Shown: positions 1-8,540, numbered from the stretch's first letter. The stretch: 15,730 bases of DNA from Fidelibacterota bacterium (GCA_030596225.1 JAUVKO010000016.1:1-15730), one strand, 5' to 3'. Program-made: numbers and translations. Notes: generated by a model from the sequence alone, not told the origin.

Positions 1-14
1 TTTTAGAATTGGCT

Positions 15-197
15 CTATTTATCTTCCTGTGGGTCATATATTTCAAGATCAGCAATATTGCCATAGACCCTTTGCTTTTTGTCTGCCAATTCTTCCATTT
101 CCATGTAGAACGAAACCCAGGTACTGTCCTTTTTAAAAAGAGGCAGCATGATCCAGACGAGAAAAGCCAAACCGATGAAATATGCTAGATACATCAT
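15..197 (-). CDS. Small membrane protein resembling the N-terminus of CcmI (cytochrome c biogenesis)
   Basis: This is a 60-residue protein. A hydrophobic segment at about residues 3-20 should cross the membrane once. It is followed by a charged helix (about residues 33-52) ending in ADKKQRVYGNIADLE. That arrangement, one membrane helix followed by a KK..Y..I.DLE helix, is what I recall of the start of CcmI/CycH-type proteins, in which the large TPR part comes later; here the frame stops at once. The start codon overlaps the ccmF stop as ATGA, so translation is probably coupled to ccmF and a role in haem delivery or ligation is likely. CcmD, also a short single-helix protein, is the main alternative. 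The gene itself is well supported by the overlap and context; the family assignment is tentative. It could be a naturally short variant or a truncated CcmI. Confidence 0.62.
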   Translation of the reverse strand: MMYLAYFIGLAFLVWIMLPLFKKDSTWVSFYMEMEELADKKQRVYGNIADLEIYDPQEDK

Positions 198-2209
198 GCT
201 ATGGCTCCTTTTGTTGAATTCACCGGAATACTGTTTTTAGATTTTTGTCCTCGCAAATTTGGCAGCATAGCGAAAAGGGTTCCAAAAATGAGGATAATTG
301 AGCCAATCCAAACCATATTCACAAATGGGTTTCTGTATACTTGAACAATAACACGCTCACCATCGTTACTCATTCCTGAAAGAACAGCATATATATCTGA
401 TCTCAGAGTTGAATAAATATCTACTTCCGTTGAAGGTTGTTCCGATGCAAAATAATAACGTTTCTCCGGATGGATAATTGCAATTGTTTTACTATTTTTG
501 ATTATTTCCAGATCCAGAGTCTCAGCTGCATAATTCTCAGTTTCAGTATGAATAATTCTTTGTGCTTTAAACGTATATGGTCCCAGTTCGAAGATATCAC
601 CTTCACCGACCTCAGCTCTCGTTTCAGAATTGAATGCATTCCCGGTAAAACCTACAAACATGATGACAATACCAGCATGAATAATGTAGCCTCCATAGCG
701 CCTGGTATTTTTCCTGGAAAGCATATATAATGCTTTTAAAAAACCTTCACCTGAATTCTTACTGCGAACACGGGAGCCATTAATAAACTCAACAATGATG
801 GTCCAAATGACAAAGAATGAGATCGCAAAAGATCCCAGAGCCCAGCCATCATAAATGCCTGCACCAATGAGAATTGCAACCAGCACTATACTACCTAGAA
901 TTGGCCAGCCAAAGCTGCGTTTTAGTGTCTCAACGGAAGTATACCGCCAGGCCAATAGTGGTCCAACACCAGTTAGTAAGAGCAATGCTAAGCCAATAGG
1001 AATCATGATATTATTGAACCAGGGTGGACCAACAGTGATCTGATCACCGGTAAATATTTCACTAATAACAGGAAATAACGTCCCCCATAAAACTGCGATG
1101 GTCGCTAGCAAAAAGAGCAGATTATTGAATAAAAATCCACTTTCCCTTGAGACCAGAGACTGTAACTCCTCATCTGGCTGTAGATCTTTGCGTCGATAGA
1201 GCAATAATGCAACACTTAGAATAGTCGATAAAGTAAGAAACACGGCAAATGCAGGTCCCAATCCAGAGTTGGAAAAAGCATGAACTGAACTCACAATACC
1301 ACTTCTGGTCAGAAATGTGCCAAAGATTGATAATAAGTAGGTGGAAATCACCAGGGTCATATTCCATATTTTTAACATGCCCTTGCGTTCCTGGATCATG
1401 ACTGAATGGAGATAAGCAGTAGCAGTTAACCAGGGTAATAACGAGGCATTTTCAACTGGATCCCAAGACCAATAACCACCCCAACCAAGTTCAACGTAGG
1501 CCCATTTCCCACCAAGGACAATTCCAACCCCAAGAAATCCCCAGGTCGTCAAAGCCCAACGCCGGGTTGTACGAATCCATCCGGTGCCAAGTTTGCCTGT
1601 GATCAGTGCTGCAATTGCAAAAGCAAATGGTACAACCGCACCTACATAGCCAATAAATAGAATTGGTGGATGAATAATCATTGCCGGATGTTGAAGCAGG
1701 GGATTCAGACCATGGCCATCCGGAACAGTAAATTCCTGCAATTTGTTCCCAAACTCCTGATACAATGTATCAAACGGATTGCTAATGAAGATGCTTAATA
1801 CTGAGAAGAATATCATGGTAATCGCCATGGTAAAGAGCACATATGGCATCATGTCACTGTTCTTGTGACGATTCTGGAAGGCAACAATGGCAATAAATAT
1901 TGTAATGATCCAAGTCCATAATAAAAGCGAGCCATTATGTCCTGCCCACAAGGCAACGATCTTGTAGAACATGGGTAAGGCCAGATTTGTATTGCTGGCC
2001 ACATATTCAATAGAAAAATCGCTGGTTATCAGCAAATACTCCAAAGCCAAAATAGCCAGGGTCGTTACACCAAATGCAGCATAGGCACCTCGACGAGCAG
2101 CTTCAAGCAATCCTCGACGTTTGGTCATACCTGCCGCTAATGCGCTAAGTGCTGTAAAAACACTTATCGGAAAAAGAAAGAATAAGAGAATGTTTCCTAG
2201 ATCAGCCAT
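194..2209 (-). CDS. ccmF: Cytochrome c haem lyase subunit CcmF
   Basis: CcmF is the integral-membrane core of the System I haem lyase, which attaches haem from holo-CcmE to the CxxCH motif of apocytochromes c at the outer face of the inner membrane. The 671 residues (E. coli CcmF is about 647) form many hydrophobic helices. The tryptophan-rich WWD signature WGGYWSWDPVENASLLPW lies at about 243-260, and WAGHNGSLLLW at 88-98. The four haem-coordinating histidines known from E. coli have clear counterparts: H180 (IIHPP) and H310 (SVHAF) on the periplasmic side, and H268 (YLHS) and H511 (YIIHAG) in the membrane. A periplasmic domain at about 525-630 precedes the last helix. The ATG at 2209 has AGGA 12 nt upstream. 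It lies 24 nt after ccmE and overlaps the next gene by 4 nt. The identification is firm. Confidence 0.97.
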   Translation of the reverse strand: MADLGNILLFFLFPISVFTALSALAAGMTKRRGLLEAARRGAYAAFGVTTLAILALEYLLITSDFSIEYVASNTNLALPMFYKIVALWAGHNGSLLLWTWIITIFIAIVAFQNRHKNSDMMPYVLFTMAITMIFFSVLSIFISNPFDTLYQEFGNKLQEFTVPDGHGLNPLLQHPAMIIHPPILFIGYVGAVVPFAFAIAALITGKLGTGWIRTTRRWALTTWGFLGVGIVLGGKWAYVELGWGGYWSWDPVENASLLPWLTATAYLHSVMIQERKGMLKIWNMTLVISTYLLSIFGTFLTRSGIVSSVHAFSNSGLGPAFAVFLTLSTILSVALLLYRRKDLQPDEELQSLVSRESGFLFNNLLFLLATIAVLWGTLFPVISEIFTGDQITVGPPWFNNIMIPIGLALLLLTGVGPLLAWRYTSVETLKRSFGWPILGSIVLVAILIGAGIYDGWALGSFAISFFVIWTIIVEFINGSRVRSKNSGEGFLKALYMLSRKNTRRYGGYIIHAGIVIMFVGFTGNAFNSETRAEVGEGDIFELGPYTFKAQRIIHTETENYAAETLDLEIIKNSKTIAIIHPEKRYYFASEQPSTEVDIYSTLRSDIYAVLSGMSNDGERVIVQVYRNPFVNMVWIGSIILIFGTLFAMLPNLRGQKSKNSIPVNSTKGAIA

Positions 2210-2233
2210 AGTTTATTTCAATCCTAGTATTGT

Positions 2234-2650
2234 TTATATCTCAGAGGAAGAGTAATCTGCTTCGTATTTTGAGGCACATTTTGCCTGTATCCGTTCAGCT
2301 TTAAAAATACCATTATCGGCAAGTCTGCCTGATACGATCACTTCAGCATCCATATCGTTGTTAAATGTATCAGGAATTGGATCTCTCCCGATATAGTGAA
2401 CATTCAATTCCGACTTCCCCTCAGTGATCACAAAATCAAGATCCATGTTATTTCTTTTGATGCTGCCTTTTTTCAATTCCCCATTGACTTTCAAAGTAAG
2501 AGATTTAGCTCTATCACCCAGGATTAGAACCTCACTTACACTCTTGGAGTAGGATATACTTGAATCCTCCTGCAATCCCTGGACAGCAAGCAATATCACG
2601 GCCAGGACGATTACTATACTTCCTACTACAAATTTGAGTTTATTTTTCAA
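2234..2650 (-). CDS. ccmE: Cytochrome c maturation haem chaperone CcmE, CxxxY variant
   Basis: CcmE carries haem covalently in the periplasm and hands it to CcmF. The 138-residue protein has an N-terminal membrane anchor (about residues 7-24) and then an OB-fold domain containing GSIKRN and DLDFVITEGKSELNVHYIGRDPIPDTF, which is typical of the family. The haem-attachment motif is C125-A-S-K-Y129, so cysteine replaces the histidine of the classical HxxxY motif. CxxxY CcmE proteins are known from archaea and some sulfate reducers, where the system (called I*) usually lacks CcmH. The start is a TTG at 2650 with AGGAG 9 nt upstream; no in-frame ATG gives the full anchor. It lies 16 nt after the PHP phosphatase gene and 24 nt before ccmF. 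Family identity is firm; the System I* label is an inference. Confidence 0.93.
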   Translation of the reverse strand: MKNKLKFVVGSIVIVLAVILLAVQGLQEDSSISYSKSVSEVLILGDRAKSLTLKVNGELKKGSIKRNNMDLDFVITEGKSELNVHYIGRDPIPDTFNNDMDAEVIVSGRLADNGIFKAERIQAKCASKYEADYSSSEI

Positions 2651-2666
2651 TGGAAATTGCTCCTAT

Positions 2667-3461
2667 CTAGATTTTAATGATATTTAATATTTTCTCTTTT
2701 AAAGAAAAATGTATTGGTTTCAGATCAACGGGATAAACCACTACATTCTCACCTGCTAGGATTCTGGCAGGATTAATATTCAGCAACAGATTTGCTTGTT
2801 CATCGCCATATCTCTCTGTGATCCAGTCATAACCAGGCTTTGTATAAAGTGCCCTTGAACCCATATTATGACTATCACTTCCCACCACATGGACTGCATA
2901 CCTCTCAAATAGTAAGTGAGATAATTTTTCTGCAGCTGCTCCCAGCGTCCCCAGGAATGATCCAATATCTACCTGCAATGGGCAGCCCAGATTTATTAAT
3001 TCTTCCAATCTTTGGGGATCTCGTTGCCAAGGTTTGATACGCTCAGGGTGAGCAATAAGTGGCAGAACACCCTTACTGGTTAGTTCAAATATAATTTTTT
3101 CAATATTGTCCGGTACATAAACAAATGAAAATTCAAGAAGAAGGTATTTGCCACCAATAAGCACATCCATTTCCTCCAGAATAACTGATAGAAGATCTTG
3201 AAAGTGCACTTCTGCCGCAATCGATATTTTGATCGGAAGTTTATGCTCACTAATCAGTGAATCGAGTATGCGACTCCCTTCAGCTATCCTTTTAGTCCAA
3301 TCATCAGTACTTATGATGATATCAGATTCATATAGGTGTGGGGTCATGACAAGGTGTTCAACACCTTGCCGAACTGCTTCTTGCAACATGGCAAGTGAGA
3401 CCTCTGGAGAATTAGCACCATCATCGACAGCCGGCAGCATGTGATTATGAATATCAATCAT
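2667..3461 (-). CDS. PHP-family protein-tyrosine phosphatase (CpsB/CapC/YwqE type)
   Basis: This 264-residue protein belongs to the PHP metallophosphatases that dephosphorylate tyrosine residues, usually on bacterial tyrosine kinases controlling capsule or exopolysaccharide export. The opening DIHNHMLPAVDDGANS is the family hallmark. Metal ligands are visible: H5 and H7, H42 (TPHLY), E84 (AAEVHF), H138 (AHPER), and D196/H198 (GSDSHN). It is predicted cytoplasmic, with no signal peptide. No tyrosine kinase or polysaccharide gene is in the window; it sits 20 nt after the acyl-CoA mutase gene and 16 nt before ccmE, so its partner must be elsewhere. The start region has no clear Shine-Dalgarno, which fits translational coupling to the preceding gene. 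Family assignment is strong; the physiological substrate is unknown. Confidence 0.9.
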   Translation of the reverse strand: MIDIHNHMLPAVDDGANSPEVSLAMLQEAVRQGVEHLVMTPHLYESDIIISTDDWTKRIAEGSRILDSLISEHKLPIKISIAAEVHFQDLLSVILEEMDVLIGGKYLLLEFSFVYVPDNIEKIIFELTSKGVLPLIAHPERIKPWQRDPQRLEELINLGCPLQVDIGSFLGTLGAAAEKLSHLLFERYAVHVVGSDSHNMGSRALYTKPGYDWITERYGDEQANLLLNINPARILAGENVVVYPVDLKPIHFSLKEKILNIIKI

Positions 3462-3481
3462 TGGTTTTTACAGGATATCCA

Positions 3482-5143
3482 TCAAAATACGGGAGTTTCA
3501 GTATATGTTCCATATACCTTTTTCAATGCTTCGACCATTTCACCCAGAGTTGCCAAACTCCTTACTGATTCTAACAAAGGAGGCATGATGTTCTCACCTC
3601 TTTCACAAGCCGTGGTTAAATCTGCTAAAGCTTTTTCTGTCTTCACATGATCTCTGGTCTTTTTCAAGGCTTTAACCTTTGAAACCTGGTCTATTTCAAC
3701 CTGATGATCAATTTTTAGAACCGGAATATCAATAATTTCATTTTCTTTTACAAACGCATTTGACCCAACAATAAGTCTCTTTTTCTGGTCATATTTTTTA
3801 GCAATATCATATGCAGCATTACCGATCTCGCGCTGAAAATAGCCAATCTCGATAGCAGGTATGACACCACCAATGTTATCAATTGCTTCAAAATATTTTT
3901 CAGCTTCTTGTTCTATCTTGTCGGTCATTGCTTCTACATAATATGATCCGGCTAATGGATCAATGGTCGAACCTACACCTGTCTCGTAGGCAATCACCTG
4001 TTGAGTGCGCAAGGCTATTTCAGCACTTTTCTCCGTGGGCAGTGCTAAGACTTCATCCATAGAATTGGTGTGAAGTGATTGAGTTCCTCCCAACACACCC
4101 GCCAGTGCTTCATATGCTGTCCGAACAATATTATTCTCAGGTTGCCGAGCTGTTAGACTATGTCCAGCTGTTTGAGTGTGGAACCTTAACATCCATGAGC
4201 GTGGATCCTTGGCACCATATTTTTCTTTCATCCTTTTTGCATATATTCGACGAGCAGCTCTAAATTTTCCAATCTCCTCAAAGAAATCAATATGAGAATT
4301 AAAGAAAAAGCTCAGGCGTCGTGCAAACTTGTCCACATCCAAGCCTCTTTCAATCGCAGCTTCTATATAAGCAAACCCATCAGCTAGCGTAAATGCCAAT
4401 TCTTGCGCAGCGGTTGATCCTGCTTCACGAATATGATATCCAGAGATTGAAATGGTATTGTATGCGGGCATGTGGTCAGTGCACCATTCAATCATATCCG
4501 TGATGATATGCATAGACTGTTTTGGGGGGAAAATAAATTCTTTTTGAGCAATATATTCCTTAAGAATATCGTTCTGCAAAGTACCGCTCAATTTTTTTGC
4601 TGAAACTCCCTGCCGCTCTCCCACCACTATATACATTGCCAGTAGAATGATCGCCGGTCCATTAATGGTCATGGAAGTCGAAACCTGATCCAGGGGAATT
4701 CCGTCAAATAGGCTCATCATATCATCAATGGAGTTTATGGAGACACCACAGTGTCCTACTTCACCAAGGGAAAGGTCATGATCAGAATCGTAGCCCATCA
4801 AGGTTGGCATATCAAATGCAACGCTTAAACCGGTTTGCCCTTGCTCCAGGAGAAATTTGAACCGCTTATTGGTATCCTCCGGAGTTCCAAACCCGGCAAA
4901 CTGTCTCATGGTCCATAATCGGCCCCGGTACATATTCGGATGCACGCCGCGAGTATAGGGATATTCTCCCGGGAAACCGAGTTTCTCCATATACTGATCA
5001 AGGTTCTGCTGGTTTTCATCCGGCAGGTAAAGTAAGTCGTTCTTTAATCCTGAAACCGTATCATAATCATATTCCCGCTGCTTAGCTTCTGCTACTTTTT
5101 GCTTCCAGCGTTTGAGACTTTCCTGATAGGAATCGTGTGGCAT
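3482..5143 (-). CDS. B12-dependent acyl-CoA mutase large subunit (isobutyryl-CoA mutase-like active site)
   Basis: This 553-residue protein is the TIM-barrel substrate-binding subunit of the methylmalonyl-CoA mutase family, which uses adenosylcobalamin to rearrange acyl-CoA carbon skeletons. Landmarks are RGRLWTMRQFAGFG (73-86), GLSVAFDMPT, STSMTIN, GTLQNDILKEY (187-197), SISGYHIREAG with H237, and GGTQSLHTNS. Relative to P. shermanii numbering (a constant shift of 7), catalytic H244 is present as H237, but Y89 and R207, which bind the methylmalonyl carboxylate, are F82 and Q200. Phe/Gln is the pair reported for isobutyryl-CoA mutase (F80/Q198). The C-terminal cobalamin domain of one-piece enzymes is absent, so a separate small subunit is needed; none is in the window. 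Automatic annotation would probably say methylmalonyl-CoA mutase. AGGAG lies 11 nt before the ATG. Confidence 0.92.
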   Translation of the reverse strand: MPHDSYQESLKRWKQKVAEAKQREYDYDTVSGLKNDLLYLPDENQQNLDQYMEKLGFPGEYPYTRGVHPNMYRGRLWTMRQFAGFGTPEDTNKRFKFLLEQGQTGLSVAFDMPTLMGYDSDHDLSLGEVGHCGVSINSIDDMMSLFDGIPLDQVSTSMTINGPAIILLAMYIVVGERQGVSAKKLSGTLQNDILKEYIAQKEFIFPPKQSMHIITDMIEWCTDHMPAYNTISISGYHIREAGSTAAQELAFTLADGFAYIEAAIERGLDVDKFARRLSFFFNSHIDFFEEIGKFRAARRIYAKRMKEKYGAKDPRSWMLRFHTQTAGHSLTARQPENNIVRTAYEALAGVLGGTQSLHTNSMDEVLALPTEKSAEIALRTQQVIAYETGVGSTIDPLAGSYYVEAMTDKIEQEAEKYFEAIDNIGGVIPAIEIGYFQREIGNAAYDIAKKYDQKKRLIVGSNAFVKENEIIDIPVLKIDHQVEIDQVSKVKALKKTRDHVKTEKALADLTTACERGENIMPPLLESVRSLATLGEMVEALKKVYGTYTETPVF

Positions 5144-5163
5144 CTGATATCTTGCTCCTGTCT

Positions 5164-7041
5164 CTATTTCAATATCTTAAGAATTGAAGCTGCAATCTCT
5201 TCAGGGGTCAATTTAACTTCTGCCAGCAATTGAGCTCTTGAGCCATGGGTGACAAACGCATCGGGTAAAGTATGAGCATGAACTTGCGCTGCTCCTTCAA
5301 TTGATTCTGAATATGCTTTAATTGTTTGAGCAAAACTCCCCGGATAATTATTTTCCTCAATAATAAAAATGTGAGAATATTTCTTCAGAACTTCCTTGAG
5401 TAATTTCTCATCAAAGGGTTTGATGAACTTAGCATCAATACGCGCAGCAGAAACACCCTCTGAGTCCAAAATAACGGCAGCTTTATCGGAAATACTGTTC
5501 ATGGGACCAATGGCAATTATCACAGTATCCTGTCCATCTTTTAGCGCTTCCCATTTACCAATGTCCAGAGCTTTACTTTTAATGGATTTTCGATTTTTCT
5601 CTGCAGATGCTTTGGGATATCGAATGAAGAAAGGTCCATCATCATAATTTAAAGCTGTCTGCATCAAATGGCGTAGTTCCTCGCCATTTCTTGGTGCAGT
5701 AACAATGGCTCCCGGAATGCTGGAAAGATAGGAGTGATCAAGCACTCCATGATGGGTAGGACCATCCTCTCCCACGAGACCAGCCCGATCCAGCATAAAG
5801 ATCGCCGGTAATTTTTGAACTGCAATATCATGCACTAACATGTCATAGGCACGCTGCAGGAAGGTCGAATAAACAGCCACGAATGGCTTTAATCCATGAG
5901 CTGCGAGAGCTCCGGCAAATGTTACAGCGTGGCCTTCTGCAATTCCCACATCATAAAAGCGGTCCGGGTATTTTTCTGAAAATTCAGTCAGCCCTGTTCC
6001 ATCTCGCATGGCTGCTGTAATGGCTACAACTCTTTTATCCGTTTTGGCCAGCTTACTGAGCTCATCTCCAAATATATTCAAATAAGGTGGCACTACTTTC
6101 TTAGCATTGCCATGACCTGGTTTAGATGCAGGACCAATTCCATGAAATTTCGCTGGATTTTCCTCTGCTTGAGAAAAGCCCAAACCCTTTTTAGTAATTA
6201 TGTGCAACATAACCGGTGTATTGATATCTTTAATGTTTTCCAGAGAATCGATCAAGAGAAGTAGATCATTTCCATCAATGGGTCCAAAATAGCGAATTCC
6301 CATTTCATCAAAGATGACCCCGGGAACCAATAAATTTTTTAAACTCTCCTCTACCTTCTTTATACCGGTCCGAATAGTGTTTTTACCTACGGGTAACTTA
6401 CCTGTAATATTCCACAGTTTATCTCTAACTTGATTGTAAATAGGATTTGTTGTTATCTTTGAAAGATATTTTGCCATTGCCCCTACATTCGGCGATATGG
6501 ACATCTCATTATCATTGAGAACGACCATCATCCTTGTTCTCAAGGAACCAAGATTATTCAAACCTTCAAAAGAAAGTCCCCCAGTGAGCGCTCCATCTCC
6601 AATGACTGAAATGACTTGATGGCTCTCCCCTTTGATATCACGAGCGATCGCAAAGCCAAGGCCTGCTGAAATTGATGTTGAAGCATGACCGGCACCATAA
6701 ATATCGTGCTCACTCTCTGCAGGTTTACAAAAACCGCTAATACCGCCGTATTGGCGGATTGTTTTTAAAGAATCACGTCTGCCTGTCAGAATCTTATGCG
6801 CATAGGCTTGATGTCCAACATCCCAGATTATTTTATCCTTAGGTGAATCAAAGACCTTATGCAAGGCAACACTCAATTCGACCACGCCTAGAGTTGGAGC
6901 AAGGTGCCCCCCTGTCTCAGAGACAACTTCAATAGTATATTCTCGTATCTCTTGACACAGACGCAGTAAATCACTATCAGATAGCTTTTTCAGGTCTGTT
7001 GGGGAATCAATGGTTTGTAGCAATTTATATTTATCCGACAT
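5164..7041 (-). CDS. dxs: 1-deoxy-D-xylulose-5-phosphate synthase
   Basis: Dxs condenses pyruvate and glyceraldehyde-3-phosphate to DXP using thiamine diphosphate, the first and usually flux-controlling step of the MEP isoprenoid pathway. The 625 residues match the normal length. Visible motifs: GGHLAPTLGVVEL with H46, DVGHQAYAHKILTGR (74-88), the ThDP motif GDG (148-150) to NDN (176-178), DVGIAEGHA with the key E369, and DRAGLVGEDGPTHHG at about 418-432 with its His pair. The C-terminal domain has the transketolase-like FIIEENNYPGSF. The ATG at 7041 has GAGG 9 nt upstream, overlapping the pdxT stop, so expression is tied to pdxT. It lies in the same operon as ispH, the last MEP enzyme. The identification is firm. 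Confidence 0.98.
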   Translation of the reverse strand: MSDKYKLLQTIDSPTDLKKLSDSDLLRLCQEIREYTIEVVSETGGHLAPTLGVVELSVALHKVFDSPKDKIIWDVGHQAYAHKILTGRRDSLKTIRQYGGISGFCKPAESEHDIYGAGHASTSISAGLGFAIARDIKGESHQVISVIGDGALTGGLSFEGLNNLGSLRTRMMVVLNDNEMSISPNVGAMAKYLSKITTNPIYNQVRDKLWNITGKLPVGKNTIRTGIKKVEESLKNLLVPGVIFDEMGIRYFGPIDGNDLLLLIDSLENIKDINTPVMLHIITKKGLGFSQAEENPAKFHGIGPASKPGHGNAKKVVPPYLNIFGDELSKLAKTDKRVVAITAAMRDGTGLTEFSEKYPDRFYDVGIAEGHAVTFAGALAAHGLKPFVAVYSTFLQRAYDMLVHDIAVQKLPAIFMLDRAGLVGEDGPTHHGVLDHSYLSSIPGAIVTAPRNGEELRHLMQTALNYDDGPFFIRYPKASAEKNRKSIKSKALDIGKWEALKDGQDTVIIAIGPMNSISDKAAVILDSEGVSAARIDAKFIKPFDEKLLKEVLKKYSHIFIIEENNYPGSFAQTIKAYSESIEGAAQVHAHTLPDAFVTHGSRAQLLAEVKLTPEEIAASILKILK

Positions 7042-7047
7042 GGATAA

Positions 7048-7650
7048 TTACCTCGATTTTAAAACAATTTCATCCATAAAATATTTGTGAATACTGGGAT
7101 CATCTGTGAGTTCAGGGTGAAATGAGGCAACCAATACCTTGCCTTGCTTAAGAAGAACCGGATCCGATCCAAATACAGCTAAAGGCACAACTTCCGGACC
7201 TATTTCTCTAAATTTCGGTGCGCGAATAAACACAGCATGAAAATCATGGTCCAGAATTGATGGTATAACTAGTGTTGTTGAAAAAGATTCGATCTGGCGC
7301 CCATAGGCATTGCGCTCTGCTTTGTAATTTATCCTATTGAAACAACGCACTCTTTCATCATCGATCTGTTGTCCCAGAAGAATTGCCCCGGCACATGTTC
7401 CGAAGACCGGTAGTGTTTTGAGAGCCTCATTCAAGGGATCCCACAAACCTTCATTTTCAAGTAGAAGGGTCATAGTAGTTGATTCCCCTCCAGGCAATAT
7501 CAAAGCGTCAATCAGTTTAAGATCTTCAGCAGTACGTACGGCTCTGCTTTTAATACCAAGATTGCCCATACTATAGGCGTGTTTTGCAAAACTACCTTGC
7601 ATTGCGACCACTCCGATGGTCAGGTCTTCGTATTCAGGTCTATTTTTCAA
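7048..7650 (-). CDS. pdxT: Pyridoxal 5'-phosphate synthase glutaminase subunit PdxT
   Basis: PdxT hydrolyses glutamine and channels ammonia to PdxS in the DXP-independent route to pyridoxal phosphate. The 200 residues contain the glutaminase landmarks: GVVAMQGSFAKH (13-24), LILPGGEST (50-58), the nucleophile C86 in FGTCAGAILLG, an RAPKF motif, and H178/E180 in SFHPE, completing the Cys-His-Glu triad. The start is a TTG at 7650, 8 nt after the pdxS stop. The family usually begins close to the IGVVAMQG strand, so about eight residues here are extra, and no better in-frame ATG is available. The Shine-Dalgarno is weak, which suggests coupling to pdxS. It lies directly downstream of pdxS and 6 nt before dxs. 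The identification is firm; the exact start is not. Confidence 0.95.
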   Translation of the reverse strand: MKNRPEYEDLTIGVVAMQGSFAKHAYSMGNLGIKSRAVRTAEDLKLIDALILPGGESTTMTLLLENEGLWDPLNEALKTLPVFGTCAGAILLGQQIDDERVRCFNRINYKAERNAYGRQIESFSTTLVIPSILDHDFHAVFIRAPKFREIGPEVVPLAVFGSDPVLLKQGKVLVASFHPELTDDPSIHKYFMDEIVLKSR

Positions 7651-7658
7651 ATATATTC

Positions 7659-8540
7659 TTACCAGCCTCTATCTTGCATACGCTCTTCAGGAGTGATCTC
7701 ACTCATATCCAGACCCTTCATTGCACTCCCAAGTCCTTCAGATATTTCAGCAAGTTTTTTAGGATTATCATAAAATGTAGCAGCCTGAACAATGGCTTTG
7801 GCCATTGCTGAAGGATTCTCAGACTTGAAGATACCGGATCCAACAAAGATTGTTTCAGCACCTAATTGCATCATCAATGAAGCATCTGCAGGAGTGGCAA
7901 TACCACCTGCTGAGAAGTTTGGCACCGGTAATTTACCGGTTTCAGCGACCTGATCAACCAGATGGAATGGTGCACCCATTTCCTTTGCCACTGCCATTAG
8001 TTCATCTCTTCGCAAAGTTGACAATTGTGCCATCTCAGTATTGATCGTCCGCATATGTCTAACCGCTTCAACGATATTCCCTGTGCCTGGCTCACCTTTA
8101 GTTCGGATCAGGGCGGCACCTTCTCCAAGACGCCTTAAAGCTTCAGATAAATTGGTCGCACCACACACAAATGGAGTTTTAAAATCATGCTTCCATATAT
8201 GATTGGCTTCATCAGCAGGTGTTAAAACCTCACTCTCATCGATATAGTCAACTTCTAAAGCCTCCAGTATCTGGGCTTCAGCAAAGTGCCCAATACGACA
8301 TTTTGCCATTACTGGAATTGAAACAGCTTGCTGAATCTCTTTGATCATTTTTGGATCAGAAGCACGAGCGATACCACCATCCTTGCGTATATCAGCAGGA
8401 ATTCTCTCTAGTGCCATCACCGCAACTGCACCGGCTTTCTCGGCAATCACAGCTTCTTTTGGAGTAGTCACATCCATGATGACTCCTCCCTTAAGCATTT
8501 CTGCTAACCCTGTTTTAACTTCAAACAGCTCTTTTGTCAT
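7659..8540 (-). CDS. pdxS: Pyridoxal 5'-phosphate synthase lyase subunit PdxS
   Basis: PdxS makes PLP directly from ribose-5-phosphate (or ribulose-5-phosphate), glyceraldehyde-3-phosphate and ammonia supplied by PdxT. The 293 residues are the usual length, and the sequence is highly conserved: GGVIMDVTTPKEAVIAEKAG (18-37), VMALERIPADIR, VMAKCRIGH with the first catalytic lysine K80, and IRTKGEPGTGN with the second lysine K148. D23 is also present. These match B. subtilis D24/K81/K149 with a constant shift of 1. The ATG at 8540 has GGAG 10 nt upstream. The gene lies 32 nt after ispH and 8 nt before pdxT. The pair means the cell need not use DXP for vitamin B6 even though dxs is in the same operon. 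The identification is firm. Confidence 0.98.
   Translation of the reverse strand: MTKELFEVKTGLAEMLKGGVIMDVTTPKEAVIAEKAGAVAVMALERIPADIRKDGGIARASDPKMIKEIQQAVSIPVMAKCRIGHFAEAQILEALEVDYIDESEVLTPADEANHIWKHDFKTPFVCGATNLSEALRRLGEGAALIRTKGEPGTGNIVEAVRHMRTINTEMAQLSTLRRDELMAVAKEMGAPFHLVDQVAETGKLPVPNFSAGGIATPADASLMMQLGAETIFVGSGIFKSENPSAMAKAIVQAATFYDNPKKLAEISEGLGSAMKGLDMSEITPEERMQDRGW

Noticed and set aside
1..37. Possible next gene starting with ATG at 37 on the minus strand and running off the left edge
   Set aside because: Only 12 codons are visible, it has no Shine-Dalgarno and overlaps the CcmI-like gene; it cannot be supported from this window.
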